This document shows, in pieces, positions 32,813 to 43,581 of a stretch of DNA of 64,000 bases (position 1 is the first letter of the stretch; each line of letters begins with the position of its first letter). The translations under genes and the position numbers were made by a program. Source of the stretch: Harmonia axyridis (lineage: Eukaryota > Arthropoda > Insecta > Coleoptera > Coccinellidae); the NCBI RefSeq assembly GCF_914767665.1, contig NC_059501.1, positions 82,124,798 to 82,188,797 of the forward strand, read 5' to 3'. The notes beneath the pieces were generated by a model. That model ran no database searches. It saw only the letters and a program-made list of their open reading frames with translations, and was not told the origin of the DNA.

Positions 32813-34600
32813 TGAGGAATGCGATCTAAAGTAATTGTAAATATTCAACATCATCTCAGTAAACGAAGCTATTCCCCAGTAGAACAGCTTCATCTATCCT
32901 AGGTTATTGGTTAGGTTATTGATATTTTTATCTGTGTCGCCTTCAGAATTCTGTGTAAATTTTTTCTTATTGAATTTAGTGTAACGTTACAATTGTCCAT
33001 GAGACTTTAATGACGGATTTCTAGAGGTGGTTCAGTTTATTTGGCAACAAAACTCTTACCCAGGTTTTTACAAATTCAATGAAAATCAAAATATACAAAG
33101 ATCGATCCTTTTCACTCTAAACAGATAATATTGAAATAAAAACTTAACTTGAATCGATTTTTAATGAATTACTCTGCTATTAGGATGTAAATTCTGTGAA
33201 TTATTTTCAGCCTTCTGAACACCAGATCTTATCAAGAAGCTATAGTACTCCAATTCCCATTCAGCGAAGTTGATGTATCATAATAACGCCAGGTATTACG
33301 CAGGTATTATCTCAGTTTCAGACACTGAAGTGGTTTAACGTACGTACTATTCCAAATTCTGTATCTCAAGTACTTTTGATATTTTTCAATACCAAGTGAG
33401 GTTTCTGTTGTTCCAATCCCACGGGAGGTGCTTTGGGTAAATGAACAACGATATTAGAATATGTTAACCTGAATCTACAACTCCTTCTCGGATTTCTAAC
33501 CAAGAAATTATAAAGAAATCATTAAATTTATCATAATATGAACCTGAGAAGTAGTTTTGTGAATTTGACACAATAAGAATTCTACCAAACCTGAAATATG
33601 TTTCTACAAGATGAATGACAATAAAAAAACTACTGTTTAAAATTTAATAAATTCGTTCTGGTGACATTATTACTTGTTGAATGCAAATATTCATGTCAAC
33701 ACTTACCGAGAATCCCGACACAATTCTCGCCGACAAATCATATTCTAAAACTCAAATTGAACTAGTAATGGCTGAAATCTAAAACAAGGTGAGTATCTTT
33801 CCTGAAGTCTCGATCATAATTGAAATCTTTCATAAAATTCTCTCTGTTTCTTTATTCAGATACGCGCATCCGTTGGCCCTTCATCGGTGACCAATAGCAT
33901 ACGATTAACTGACAAATTACCAGGTCTTTGAAAATTCCAGTGGCGTAACATGAATTGAAGCGTGCAAAATCGTTGTATGAGATTTCACTTTGTGAATATT
34001 AAGGCTTTGCAGGAACCAATCTTGCCCGATCGCCCTCCAACCTCCCACCTCTCGATCTTCGACCCCCTTTTCCATAAAATAACACCGGAACCGATGATTT
34101 AACACCGGAACTTTTCGCGGGAATGCATCGATAATTCACCCATCGGTCGAGAAGTCGAACGTTGGCCTTCCGGTAATAATCCGGCACCATTCGGTATGCA
34201 CTTTTACGGCCCCGCCCGGACCGGCGTGAAATTGAAAAAGTTTACGCGGAAATCGGCCTGCGAGACCCGGATTTTTCCGGAAAAACAATTATCCGAGGTG
34301 TCCGAGGGTCCGGCCTCGCCATCAACTGCTCCTGGTGCGCGTTAGTTCTTATTGGACCCGTGGGAACGGTGCCAGAGCGCCTAGGTAATTTCGAAATGTG
34401 TGCGAGGGGCTTTCGATGTCGGATGAGATGATGCGTGTAGAGGGGGCTTGAAATGGGGTTCGAGGGAAAGTAACCTTGGTTGGAAAGATTTTCATTGTTT
34501 GGAAATAATGGTGGTTTTATTTTATTCTACTTATTATTATTGCAAGATGTGAGCAAGTTGTGTTCTGTAGGTTTTTTCTTGGACTGCTTTAGAGTTTAAT
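32813..34600. other. Non-coding, includes a GC-rich block
   Basis: AT-rich to about 33980, then a GC-rich unique block at 33990-34410 with many CpG words. It has no domain-bearing frame. The block stands out as much as any in the window and could be regulatory, which is inference. Confidence 0.4.
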
Positions 34601-34604
34601 TTTT

Positions 34605-35788
34605 TGAAGAGTGATAGTAGAAATAAATCCATTATTTTTGCATGAAAAACAAGGCTTTAATTACCATAGTTGGAATGATCAGATCAAGGTCAAATATGAG
34701 CCGTTTTTTTCGATTACTTGCAAATTTGAACGTAATTTCATTATCTCTTTCATAGAAGTCTTCGTCCCTATTGGAAAAAAATTGAGACAGTCGATTTTCA
34801 CAAGCCTGTGTTAAGCGAATTTTTCACCAGCAGAATTGTTCACCCTGGTCAAGAACAGATGGTCACTTGGTGCCAGGTACGAAATATTAGTTGAATACAC
34901 AAGAACCTCCTAACCAGGCTCCCGGAGCTTCTGGCGAATCATTTTTCGATGGACACTGGCGTTGTCCTGATGGAACACAATTCCTTTTCTACTAGCCGAA
35001 GATGCCTGCTTCTAGGCGATTGCTTCCTTCAGACTATCGAATTGTTGATAGTTCAGTTCTGAGTTAACAGTTGTGCCGTAGGGAAGTAGCTCATAGTAGA
35101 TAATTCCCTACCAATTCTACCAAACTCACAGCAATTCTTTCCTGGCCGTCAATCCTAGCTTGGCCACCGTTTCCGCCGGCTCACAAAGTTTCGACTACGA
35201 CCGTTTTCCCTAGAAGTTGTCTTAAATGATCCACTTTTCATTAACAGTTACCAACCGTTTCAAAAATGGGTCGATTTTTTGCGTTAATTCGTCTGATACC
35301 CATACATCGAGCTTCTTCTTGAGACCAGCCTTATGCAAATGGTTTCAAACGGTTTTTGTGCAATCTTCAGCTCTTGGGCAATCGAAACACTGCTTACATG
35401 AAAGTTGGTCTCGACAATGTCCATGATTTTATCGACATTTTGAACAATTGGCCTTTCAGTGCTTGGTGCATTTTTCACATCGAAATTACCAGAACGGAAT
35501 CGAAGGAACCAAAATTGTCATTAACAGTATCAGGTCTATGAACATTTTATACATTTTCAGCCGCCTGGCTGCATTTTCGCCTTCATCGAATAAAAACTGT
35601 GAAATATAGCGTATTTTCTCTTTGCTTGTGTACATCTTTGGCGCGCGCTCAAACTAAACTGAGTCAACTTATCACAAAAATGTCAGAAAAGTTTATGTAG
35701 TAGAAAATCTCATCTTTCTAACGCCATCTGGTGGATAACTAGAGCTATCGATTGGAAAAAATAATGAATTTCTTTTTACTACACCTAA
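34605..35788 (-). mobile_element. Nearly full-length dead mariner element
   Basis: The right end TTAGGTGTAGTAAAAAGAAA (reverse strand, next to TA at 35789-35790) matches the left end at ~34608 (GTGATAGTAGAAATAAATCC, then ATTATTTTTGC), so TIRs of about 30 bp are visible. The ~1.18-kb length is close to the usual 1.3 kb of mariners. This is a different mariner lineage from the DD41D copies. Confidence 0.8.
34625..35635 (-). pseudogene. Mariner (DD34D-type) transposase pseudogene
   Basis: Starting at ~35635 the minus strand reads MYTSKEKIRYISQFLFDEGE, then FDVKNAPSTERPIVQNVDKI, IMDIVETNFHVSSVSIAQEL (35478-35390) and LKKKLDVWVSDELT. It continues as GRELSTMSYFPTAQ-like text in a broken frame, LVEKELCSIRTTPVSIEK (equivalent of the second catalytic motif), LAPSDHLFL with the last Asp, and LSQFFSNRDEDFYER near the C-terminus (~34760-34700). 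All regions of a mariner transposase are represented in order, but there are many stops and frameshifts. The DD34D label is from family knowledge; spacing could not be counted cleanly. Confidence 0.8.
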
Positions 35789-35790
35789 TA

Positions 35791-36650
35791 CTGTCATTCA
35801 AACCTAGTTTACTTTGGTAAAATTAGTAGTAGAGTTCGTTGATAGAGTTCTTATTATTCATAATACAGGTTGTGCTAGTACACTCGACTATCCAACCCCA
35901 ACTTCCACAATCTTACTCTACTCTACTGGTTTAATTGTTGACTATACCAAGATGAACAGAAGTTTGGTTTTAGCAGAGGATATTGTGTCTTTCTAGCTGC
36001 TTGTGTGCTTCGGGCGCCTAATCGCATCTCTCATGAATGTGTCCATATTCTGAAAATTTATTTGGCTTAATTAAATTCAACAGTGTTTCAAAACCATCAG
36101 GTGTCATTCTCAAGCTCATTTTATATTCTTCTTGGTCTTCCAGAGCCAGTTATCTCAAAATATCAGTAGATGGTTCGAATGTATCACGTCTCTTAATCCA
36201 ATCCCCTACCCAAATTCTTTAAAACCTCTAGACTTCACGTCTGGTCCTTTCCCCATTTTTTCAGTAAACGATTCCACACCCCGCTTTAATAAAAAAAATG
36301 CTCCACCCACGTCAGGATTCCCAGGAGGATTCATCTCGCTAATTAATGACTCGCACAATTCAGGATTATTAAAATCTCTTAAACGAGCTCCATCATCCCT
36401 CGCAACTCCCACCCCTGCACCCGGCCGACGGTCGCTTACCCTTTCAACTCCCATCAAGTGGGATAATTTGGCTTGCTGAGTAAAACACACGTTGAAAGTG
36501 AGAGTCTGGTACGGTTGTGACACTTGAAGGGTTGGAAGAAAGGGGATGATTTTGGGTGATTACGGTTGAGTCGTTTCCTGAATTGTTAACTTTACGGTCC
36601 TGTTCAGGATATGTTTAGTTTAGTTCACAATTTCGAATGAGGGATCTTCG
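35791..36650. other. Non-coding, no recognised feature
   Basis: AT-rich sequence followed by a more balanced stretch at 36170-36520. Opposing frames at 36132-36479 and 36206-36523 overlap and have no domain. Confidence 0.4.
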
Positions 36651-36654
36651 AAGT

Positions 36655-36835
36655 TGTTCCAACTCCTGCTGATTTTTTAACTCCTGCTGAATTATTTTGT
36701 TCCTGCTGGGATGATCTGGCTCCTGCGGAATTTATCATGACTCCTACTTAGTTCCTGCTGTAAATTTTCCTGTTCCTGCTAAAAATTTCTAGGATGCTGC
36801 TGGAATGTTTTCGACACCTGCTAAATATTTTTTTC
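36655..36835. repeat. Degenerate CTCCTGCTGAATTTT tandem repeat
   Basis: The word CTCCTGCT or TTCCTGCT recurs about eight to ten times at roughly 20-30-base intervals, separated by T-rich spacers (GATTTTTTAA, GAATTATTTTG, AAATTTTCC). It looks like an old minisatellite whose units have drifted. Confidence 0.65.
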
Positions 36836-37074
36836 TACTGAATTCCACGAACTCTTCTTTTGAAATTTGAAATTAATTCAGTTGCGACTTTAACTTTCAA
36901 CCTATTCCGACCCAATCATCATTTTCTTATGACAGCCCAAAAAATATATAATCAAAATCTTATTCTCTTATCGATATATTCATTTCTATAAGTAGCGAAT
37001 TGTACACAACACCTTTTTGAGCAAAATATTAGTCAAATTCGATCAGAATTATGTCCTTCAATGTAAATGATACA
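36836..37074. other. Non-coding spacer
   Basis: AT-rich sequence with no supported feature, ending at the target site of the fold-back element. Confidence 0.4.
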
Positions 37075-37076
37075 TA

Positions 37077-37747
37077 CAGGGTGGCCATTTGAAAACGAAT
37101 CAGACGAGATTACAGACGAAATAAAGTTTTTCGATAGAAATGCTCGGACAGGTTGATTTCTGTTTCGAAGGGGACAACTTAAGATGTAGGTTACGGACTC
37201 ATAGCGCTTCAACCCTTGCTGCTACAACCCCCACCCCCAATTTTTGAATAGGGAAGATGGGGTGAGTGATACCTCAATTTAAAGGTATTTTTATACTGAT
37301 TTCAGCACAGTAATTGTTTTTTCATTTTATGCATTAGTTCTCGAAATATTCATACGTTAGTTAGTTAGGAAGGAAGCCACAGTCATGGTTGTTTTGAAGT
37401 TCAAAATGTCGATTTCTCACAAAACACTACAAGTGCCATAAAAACACCATTTCATTTTCAAATATTTAGTTAAGAATATTTCGAGAACTAATGCATAAAA
37501 TGAAAAACAATTACTGTGCTGAAATCAGTATAAAAATACCTTTCAAATGAGGTATCACTCACCCCATCTTCCCTATTCAAAATTTGGGGGTGAGGGTTGT
37601 AGTAGCAAGGGTTGAAGCGCTATGCGTCCGTAACCTACATCTTAAGTTGTTTCCCTCGAAACAGAAATCGACCTGTCCGAGCATTTCTATCGAAAAACTT
37701 TATTTCGTCTGTAATCTCGTCTGTTTCGTTTTCAAATGGCCACCCTG
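37077..37747. mobile_element. Fold-back element with ~275-bp inverted arms
   Basis: The left arm 37077-~37352 (CAGGGTGGCCATTTGAAAAC onward) is repeated almost exactly in inverted orientation at ~37470-37747, with TA on both sides (37075-37076 and 37748-37749). The spacer is about 117 bp and nothing is coded. TA target plus CAGGGTG ends suggest mobilisation by a Tc1/mariner-like transposase, which is inference. High arm identity suggests a fairly recent insertion or arm conversion. Confidence 0.9.
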
Positions 37748-37749
37748 TA

Positions 37750-38918
37750 TATAAATAATACCTATTATATTATTTGATAAATTTCAAAAACCTGCACTGA
37801 AACAGTATTTTGCATAGAGTAAATAGGCAATAGATAAAACTTATGATTTTTGAAAAATGTTCAGTGGTGATTTGAAATTCTGAATATAGAACAGGTGGAG
37901 AACTCTACAGTGTAGGGGAAGAACTACAAGGTAGAGGTCCTGTGAACTAAAATGGTTGTTATAATCGTGAACGTTCTGAAAATCAATAACTCAGCTGGTG
38001 GTGGCATCTGATGGTGAAAAGTGTGAAGTTAGAGAGCTATAGAAAATGATATCTCTGAAAATTTGACAAACTTCTGTGCAATTTCTAGAGATGTCATTTG
38101 ATCGACATATGTATTGTTCGAAAAGTAGAAAATTGAAATGGAAATTATCTCTGAACTCTTTCAGCGATTGTTTTCTACCGCAACTCAATAAACTAACTGT
38201 TGAAATCACGACAATTTTGTTAAATAGAAACAAAACAACTATTTTATGATACAATGAAAAAGTGAAAAAAGCACTGAGTATATGAAATAACATTAAGAAT
38301 AGAAACTGTTTTTTGTTATATTCTTTCTGCTTCAATAAACTTATTTATTATTATAATAAACAACTCAGCAAACTCTCAAAATTGAATCTTCTAGAAATTT
38401 TGTAGAACCTTATTGATTGTATATTGTGAAAAATCTTCATTTCCAGATAATTACAGATATTAAAAAAGTTTTACCGGAATATTTATTTGCATAATCGTAT
38501 CGATCATCTAATAATACTTTTTTTTGATTCAGAGGTCATTCACATCATGTCGTTAAGCAAATTACCTGGTTCAAGAGAGGGAGTAATGTGGAAGAAATTG
38601 ATCTGTTAGCACGTCATCTCTACATTTCATGAGATGATTTATAGAAGGTGTATTGAGCCAGACAGGAACTCCAGAAAATTATATTTCAATGTCATCTCGA
38701 TGCACGGTAAGATGGATCACCTTTTTTATGATTGTCTAGGTATACACTTGTGCTAATTGAAATGATCTTCATTACATGAGAATATTTATAGACTCTATCT
38801 TTCCTATTGAAAGATTCATGGAAAGAATGACTTTGGATATAATATTCTTCATTGAAACCAGTAGGTTGTTATGATGAGATAATATAAAAAATGTGCAACA
38901 CTGCAATTCACACAAATA
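37750..38918. other. Non-coding, no recognised feature
   Basis: AT-rich sequence with no supported feature. The minus-strand frame at 37991-38335 has no recognisable domain. Confidence 0.4.
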
Positions 38919-39750
38919 ACAGGTGTTTTTTTAGCTGCGTGCTAGTTTCGATTGTTGTTGTCTATGATTAGACAGTTAAGATTTGAGAATGTCAAACACT
39001 GTTGATGGAACGTTTGACGCCAGAACGACGCTTCCAAGTTGTGGAAATTTACTTTACAAAAAATAAATCTGTTCATTAAATTCATAGAGCACTTCGTCCA
39101 TTTTATGGTTAACATAATCGGCATAGAGAGCAAACAATTCTTTCAGTTATTGATCGTTTCCGCACTAATTTTACCCTTCTCGATTCAAAACCATCAACAA
39201 GACGAAGAAACGTCGATACGTCGCCGTTCTCAACTTGTTGGTCTTTGTCCTTTGACAACAGGGAATAATATACATGAGGGTCTTCGCTTACGTGACTATA
39301 AAATGCAATCTTCAACATCGCATTTTTGCTGATTGGGCTAATTTGAAACTGGTTGAAGATGAGCGTTGGTACCGAAGAATTGTGTTTGGTGATGGAGCTT
39401 ATTTCTTGAAAAGGGCTTCGTCATTGAGTGAGATTGAAGTAGATACCTATATGGAGCATCACATCCATTAAAATTGTCTGTTTGGTGTGGTTTACACGCT
39501 GGTGGCATCATTGGTTCTTATTTTTTCGAAATGAGGAAGGAGCATCGGTTTTACGGTAAATGTTTAACGCTATCCAGCCATGCTGATTGATTATTTGTTT
39601 CTGTGAATTAATCAGCAGAATATTAACGACATTTGGTTCCAACAAGACGCCGCAACTTGCCATACAGCTCGTTCAACTAAGAATTTATTGCAAAATCAAT
39701 TTGGTGGCAACTTTATTTCCAGAAGTGGTCCTGTCAAGGGACCCCCACGT
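38919..39750 (+). pseudogene. Degenerate DD41D-like mariner, right end lost
   Basis: Begins after TA at 38917-38918 with ACAGGTGTTTTTTTAGC, close to the left terminus of the four DD41D copies. The transposase is read in shifting frames: LTPERRFQVVEIYFTKNKSV (39012-39070), HRALRPFYG, RFRTNFTLLDSKPSTRRRNV, DWANLKLVEDERWYR-type text, then VWCGLHAGGIIGSYFFE (~39485), and DIWFQQDAATCHTARSTKNL (~39625) and GGNFISRSGPVKGPP before breaking off at ~39745. The last catalytic Asp and right TIR are missing. Unlike the four short copies, it retains part of the DNA-binding region, so it is an older, longer member. Confidence 0.75.
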
Positions 39751-40907
39751 TGTTGCAATGATACTATGTTAAGTAATAAAAATAATAAATTAAAAAAAGT
39801 AGTGAAAAATTGAACTGTAGAATGTACTATGTAACTCCTAGCCACGGCGGACATATGCCGGAAATAATATTGAAAAATTAAATCAAAAAAAATTAACAAC
39901 CGGATTATAATAATGAAAAATCAATTCGAAAAATATTTTTATCTAGCAACAATTGATTGGAAGCCGAGGTGGAACTGAAAAAGCAATAAGATGATGAACA
40001 TTCAAAATTAAATATCAACTAATTCAACTGAATAAACCCATCAAAACGAAACTAATCTAAAAGATTAACTAAAAACCATTGAATTAAATGTACTAAACTA
40101 AACTGGTTATGTTCCAGACAGATTAAGTGGTCTTTTACATCCTTAGCATGCTTATAAATATCTAATAATTACTCAAGAATATGGAGTTTATGATCCCAAA
40201 TAGATTCTGAACAAAAAACTCCACAACCCCTTCAGTCATGGTCATAAACAAGCGTTTTATTACACAAACGAAAAACCCCTAAAATAATCCATTCCAAAAT
40301 ATAAAAAAATTCATCAATTCCGAAAAATGTCACCCACACACAGTTATTTTTTCCAGACCGTGACGTCATAATTCGGTAAATTTCCATAATACCAGGCGCG
40401 TGGCAAGGGGCATAATTTTTGTCGTGGAAATTCGCCTAATCTGCAGACCAAAACCTCCGAATTTCACTGAAAATTGGAGTGGCTATGTAATGACTTGTTA
40501 TTCAGGGGGATAAGGGATTCCTAAAACTCTCGCATTCAGCTAATATTCAATGTTGATTAAAAATTAATATAACTCTTCCTAAATTTGAGGTGTCAATAGG
40601 AGATTCCTTGAATGAATTTGAAAAAAAAGTCCTATGAACATGGGCAGGTAAACGCTTTGTTGTCGAGATACATGGATTCATGTAGTCCAACTTTTTGTGA
40701 CAATTATATCAGTACAAATGATCGTACCAAGGTTGACTATTTAGAGAACGCCAACTCTTGTTCCTTATATATCTGAAACAATAATTAAATTGTATGATCT
40801 GTTATAAGTATCCTATAAATCATAAAAATTACTGAAAAAAACTTCCGAAAATTTTTCGAATATTCCGAACAGAAACTAAGATATAGCGAAAAATTTTGAA
40901 GTAGTGG
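39751..40907. other. Non-coding, AT-rich
   Basis: AT-rich, with a GC-richer patch at about 40360-40450. The part at 40680-40890 is related to 21130-21310 (AGCCAACTC..T, TTTTTCGAATA, AGAAAC.A.ATATAGC), so an old unclassified repeat lies here. No gene is seen. Confidence 0.45.
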
Positions 40908-41545
40908 TGTACAGCTTTGCTTCCGCCGTTTAGCAATAGATGACTGCAACGGTAAGTGGTAGTCGAATAAATAAATCGTAGATGACTAGATGTCATACAA
41001 TAAGCTTAGGTATTTGTAAACAACATGCCATAGCAATATTGGTCGATTTGTGTCTGCATCATAAAAGTATTCTCGATTAAACATGTCAACTTACGAGGAG
41101 GTTTTAATTTTCTGCTTCAATATGAAGAAATTTGTGACCGACGCTCATCGAATGCTCTCAAATACCTATTGGTGAGGCCACTATTAGTGAAATAACGTGC
41201 CGAGAGTGGTTTCAACGCTCCAAGAACGGTGATTTTGATGTCGAAGACCAGCATGGCGGTGAAAGAGATGCAGAATTGGAGACAATACTTAATCAAGACT
41301 CGTGTCAAACGCAACAAGAATTGACAGGATCATTGGGAGTGATGCAAAGAGCTGAATGTCATGGAAATGATTCAGAAACAAGGAAATTGGGTGCGAGTTG
41401 AAGCCGAGAGATGTTGAACGGCGATTGTTTGCTTGTGAACGGCTGCTTGCAAGGCAAAGACGAAAGGAATTTCTGCATCGCATTGTGACTGGAGGCTAAA
41501 CATGGGTTCATTACGATAATCTCAAGCGCAGAAAAGCATGCTTAT
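40908..41545 (+). mobile_element. Mariner-like element, 5' half, copy 2
   Basis: The terminus TGTACAGCTTTGCTTCCGCC and leader (GTCATACAATAAGCTTAG, GTCGATTTGTGTCTGCATC) precede transposase text: EVLIFCFNMKKFVTDAHRML, SNTYW, then after a frameshift CREWFQRSKNGDFDVEDQHG, AELETILNQDSCQTQQELTG, VEMIQKQGNWVRVEAE-like text and DVERRLFACERLLARQRRKE. It ends at ~41545 after HYDNLKRRK, just past the first catalytic motif, where TGDEKW is decayed to TGG. Same family as 9502-10045 in opposite orientation. Confidence 0.8.
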
Positions 41546-42060
41546 TATATGAAGAAGTAAAAAAATGAATCGATTCGTGTATCGCTACAAAAGATGACCA
41601 GATTTTCAACGCGGAATTCATACGCTTTCGGAAAAAACGACGTTGTACGCCCAAGTATATTCTAAGGACCTTTATTTTTAAAACGACCTTAAGAATCACA
41701 CTCTGAAGTTTCGTACCGTAGTGATCACCATGTAAAAGCATTCGAAGTCGAAGCGTTAGCGGACCCTCTTTGGCACCAGTTTTTTTCTTGAAATCATTCA
41801 AGTAATCAAACCGTCATGAAACCTTCACTCCTTGAAAAGCTTAAGTTTTCATTTCGAGTGGTCAGAAGGATATACAGTTTAACAACTGGTCTTGTATACA
41901 CGCCTTTCTTGATCTGAATTTTCTGATTTATTCGTGAAGAATTCCTTCAAACACCAGGTTTTTCATTTCAACTAACTTGTTGGTTATCTGGATATAAGCA
42001 TCATTCCTTGTTTCAGGGATACTGCTGAAACCTTTTTCAGTTAATTGGACTTTCAGTCTC
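41546..42060. other. Non-coding, no recognised feature
   Basis: No supported feature. The catalytic half of the adjacent mariner does not continue here. Confidence 0.4.
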
Positions 42061-42062
42061 AA

Positions 42063-42225
42063 ATAGTCTATACTAGTGATCGGACTTCAAATTGTCTATA
42101 CTGGTGATCAGACTTCAAATTGTCTATACTGGTGATCGGACTTCAAAATGTCTATACTGGTGATCAAAACTTCAAATTGTCTATACTGGTGATCGGACTT
42201 CAATTTGTCTATACTGGTGATCTTA
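42063..42225. repeat. 28-bp minisatellite, about six units
   Basis: The unit TGTCTATACTGGTGATCGGA followed by CTTCAAAT recurs about six times with one-base differences (ACTAGTG, ATCAAAACTTC, TTCAATTT). The last unit ends GTGATCTTACAG. Direct, adjacent units without unique spacers make this a minisatellite. Confidence 0.9.
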
Positions 42226-42953
42226 CAGTACCTCCAATGGCTTGATCGGCCAACCAAAGTTAAGTCAATTATTTCCAAAAACTGCGCAAGTCCTCCTTTC
42301 GAATTTTCCCTCCACGCATGTACGGAACTCATCCGCAAACGGGTTGACATCGGCTAGAGTTTGCCGGTCCCGCGACAGTCGCGACTGGCAAGCCGCGCTT
42401 CTCCGATTCAACAGTCGAATCATCCTCGAGAGCGGACAGAGGCGCGAATAGTTCCGATAGATCGCAATTTTCCGCCCGTTTTCCGCCTATCGAGGAGACA
42501 GAAGGCGTTTTCCGCAAAGTGAAAATCGGAAATGTATGAAATCAAGGGATTTTCCGATTTTTTCGTGCGTGAAATCTAGCAATTCCGAAGTTTTTGAGAA
42601 GTTGCAGAGCGCGACTTTGAGGTTTTGATAGATTTGAGTGTGGTGGAAGTTTTTTTGGAGTTTGTTTTTGGTTGTTCGATTGACTCATGTGAGGGAATGT
42701 GCTGATTTTGAGGATAGTTTTTTCGTGTAAGTCAAATAATAATCACTTTGTCTCGCTTTTATTCATTAACATTCAAAGCAGTTTTTTGTTTTTTTTCAAA
42801 ACTTTAAATTCTTCCAATTGTAATTTCTCCATTTCACTATGTATTTGGAGAGAGTTGTAACCAAAATCCAAATGAAAAGAAGAGCACTGGCGTGAAATAA
42901 AGCTCTTGAACGCTTCTTTCTTTATGCGCCAATTGTAACCTTGGCGAACATAT
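42226..42953. other. Non-coding, GC-rich block then AT-rich
   Basis: 42240-42540 is GC-rich with many CpG words (GACAGTCGCGACTGGC). The minus strand is open for 62 codons from 42517 and could be an exon, but it shows no domain and no relative. The rest is AT-rich with no supported feature. Confidence 0.35.
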
Positions 42954-42954
42954 A

Positions 42955-43581
42955 AAGGATGTTCACAAATTGAACTTACAAATGAAAATGACAGATTCCT
43001 TGGGTCACTTCAAGAAAAAACATTCCTTTAAGCATTGCCCCGAAAACACTTTGTTTTCGAGATACAGGGTGTTGTGGTTTTTTTCATATCACCTTTCTTT
43101 CATAAAATATTCAACTTAAATTTGGCATAGATATTTCAATTTGGAATTTAAATCATGTGATTTGCTGATGTTAAATGCAAGTCTACAGTGTGATATTTTT
43201 TCTGGAACAGTGACCGTTTCTTCAGAACCTTTTTTGGCGGGACACTAGAAGTTAAGGAAGATGTAAAAATAAATTTTGGTCCAGTACTACACTTTTTGGT
43301 TTCGTGTAGTTTTGTCGTATTTGTTACTGATTTCAAGAAAAAAATTTCAAACAATTATCTAGTAATCCACAGGAAAATTCGAATTATTTTGTAGATCCAG
43401 TTGGTAAGTTGTGATCAACAAACTAAATATGAATGTTGGTACTTATTTACCTTATATTTTTCGAAACTTAATGAAAATTGAATAAACTACTATAATATCA
43501 CAAAAGTAGAACTACAAGAACACCCTGTATTCGAAAACAAAGCGTAATTTTTGTTTGTACCACCAGTTTAGGTACATCCTG
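42955..43581. mobile_element. Fold-back-type element with TA target
   Basis: The left end AAGGATGTTCACAAATTG after TA and the right end (reversed CAGGATGTACCTAAACTGG) before TA are inverted. Both arms contain CTTTGTTTTCGA.ATACAGGGTGTT, at 43050-43080 on the left and reversed at 43511-43550 on the right. The arms differ in length (about 125 and 75 bp). No coding capacity. Confidence 0.65.

Noticed and set aside
42063..42225. CRISPR-like array of 28-bp units
   Set aside because: The units are directly adjacent with no unique spacers and the sequence context is eukaryotic; it is a minisatellite.
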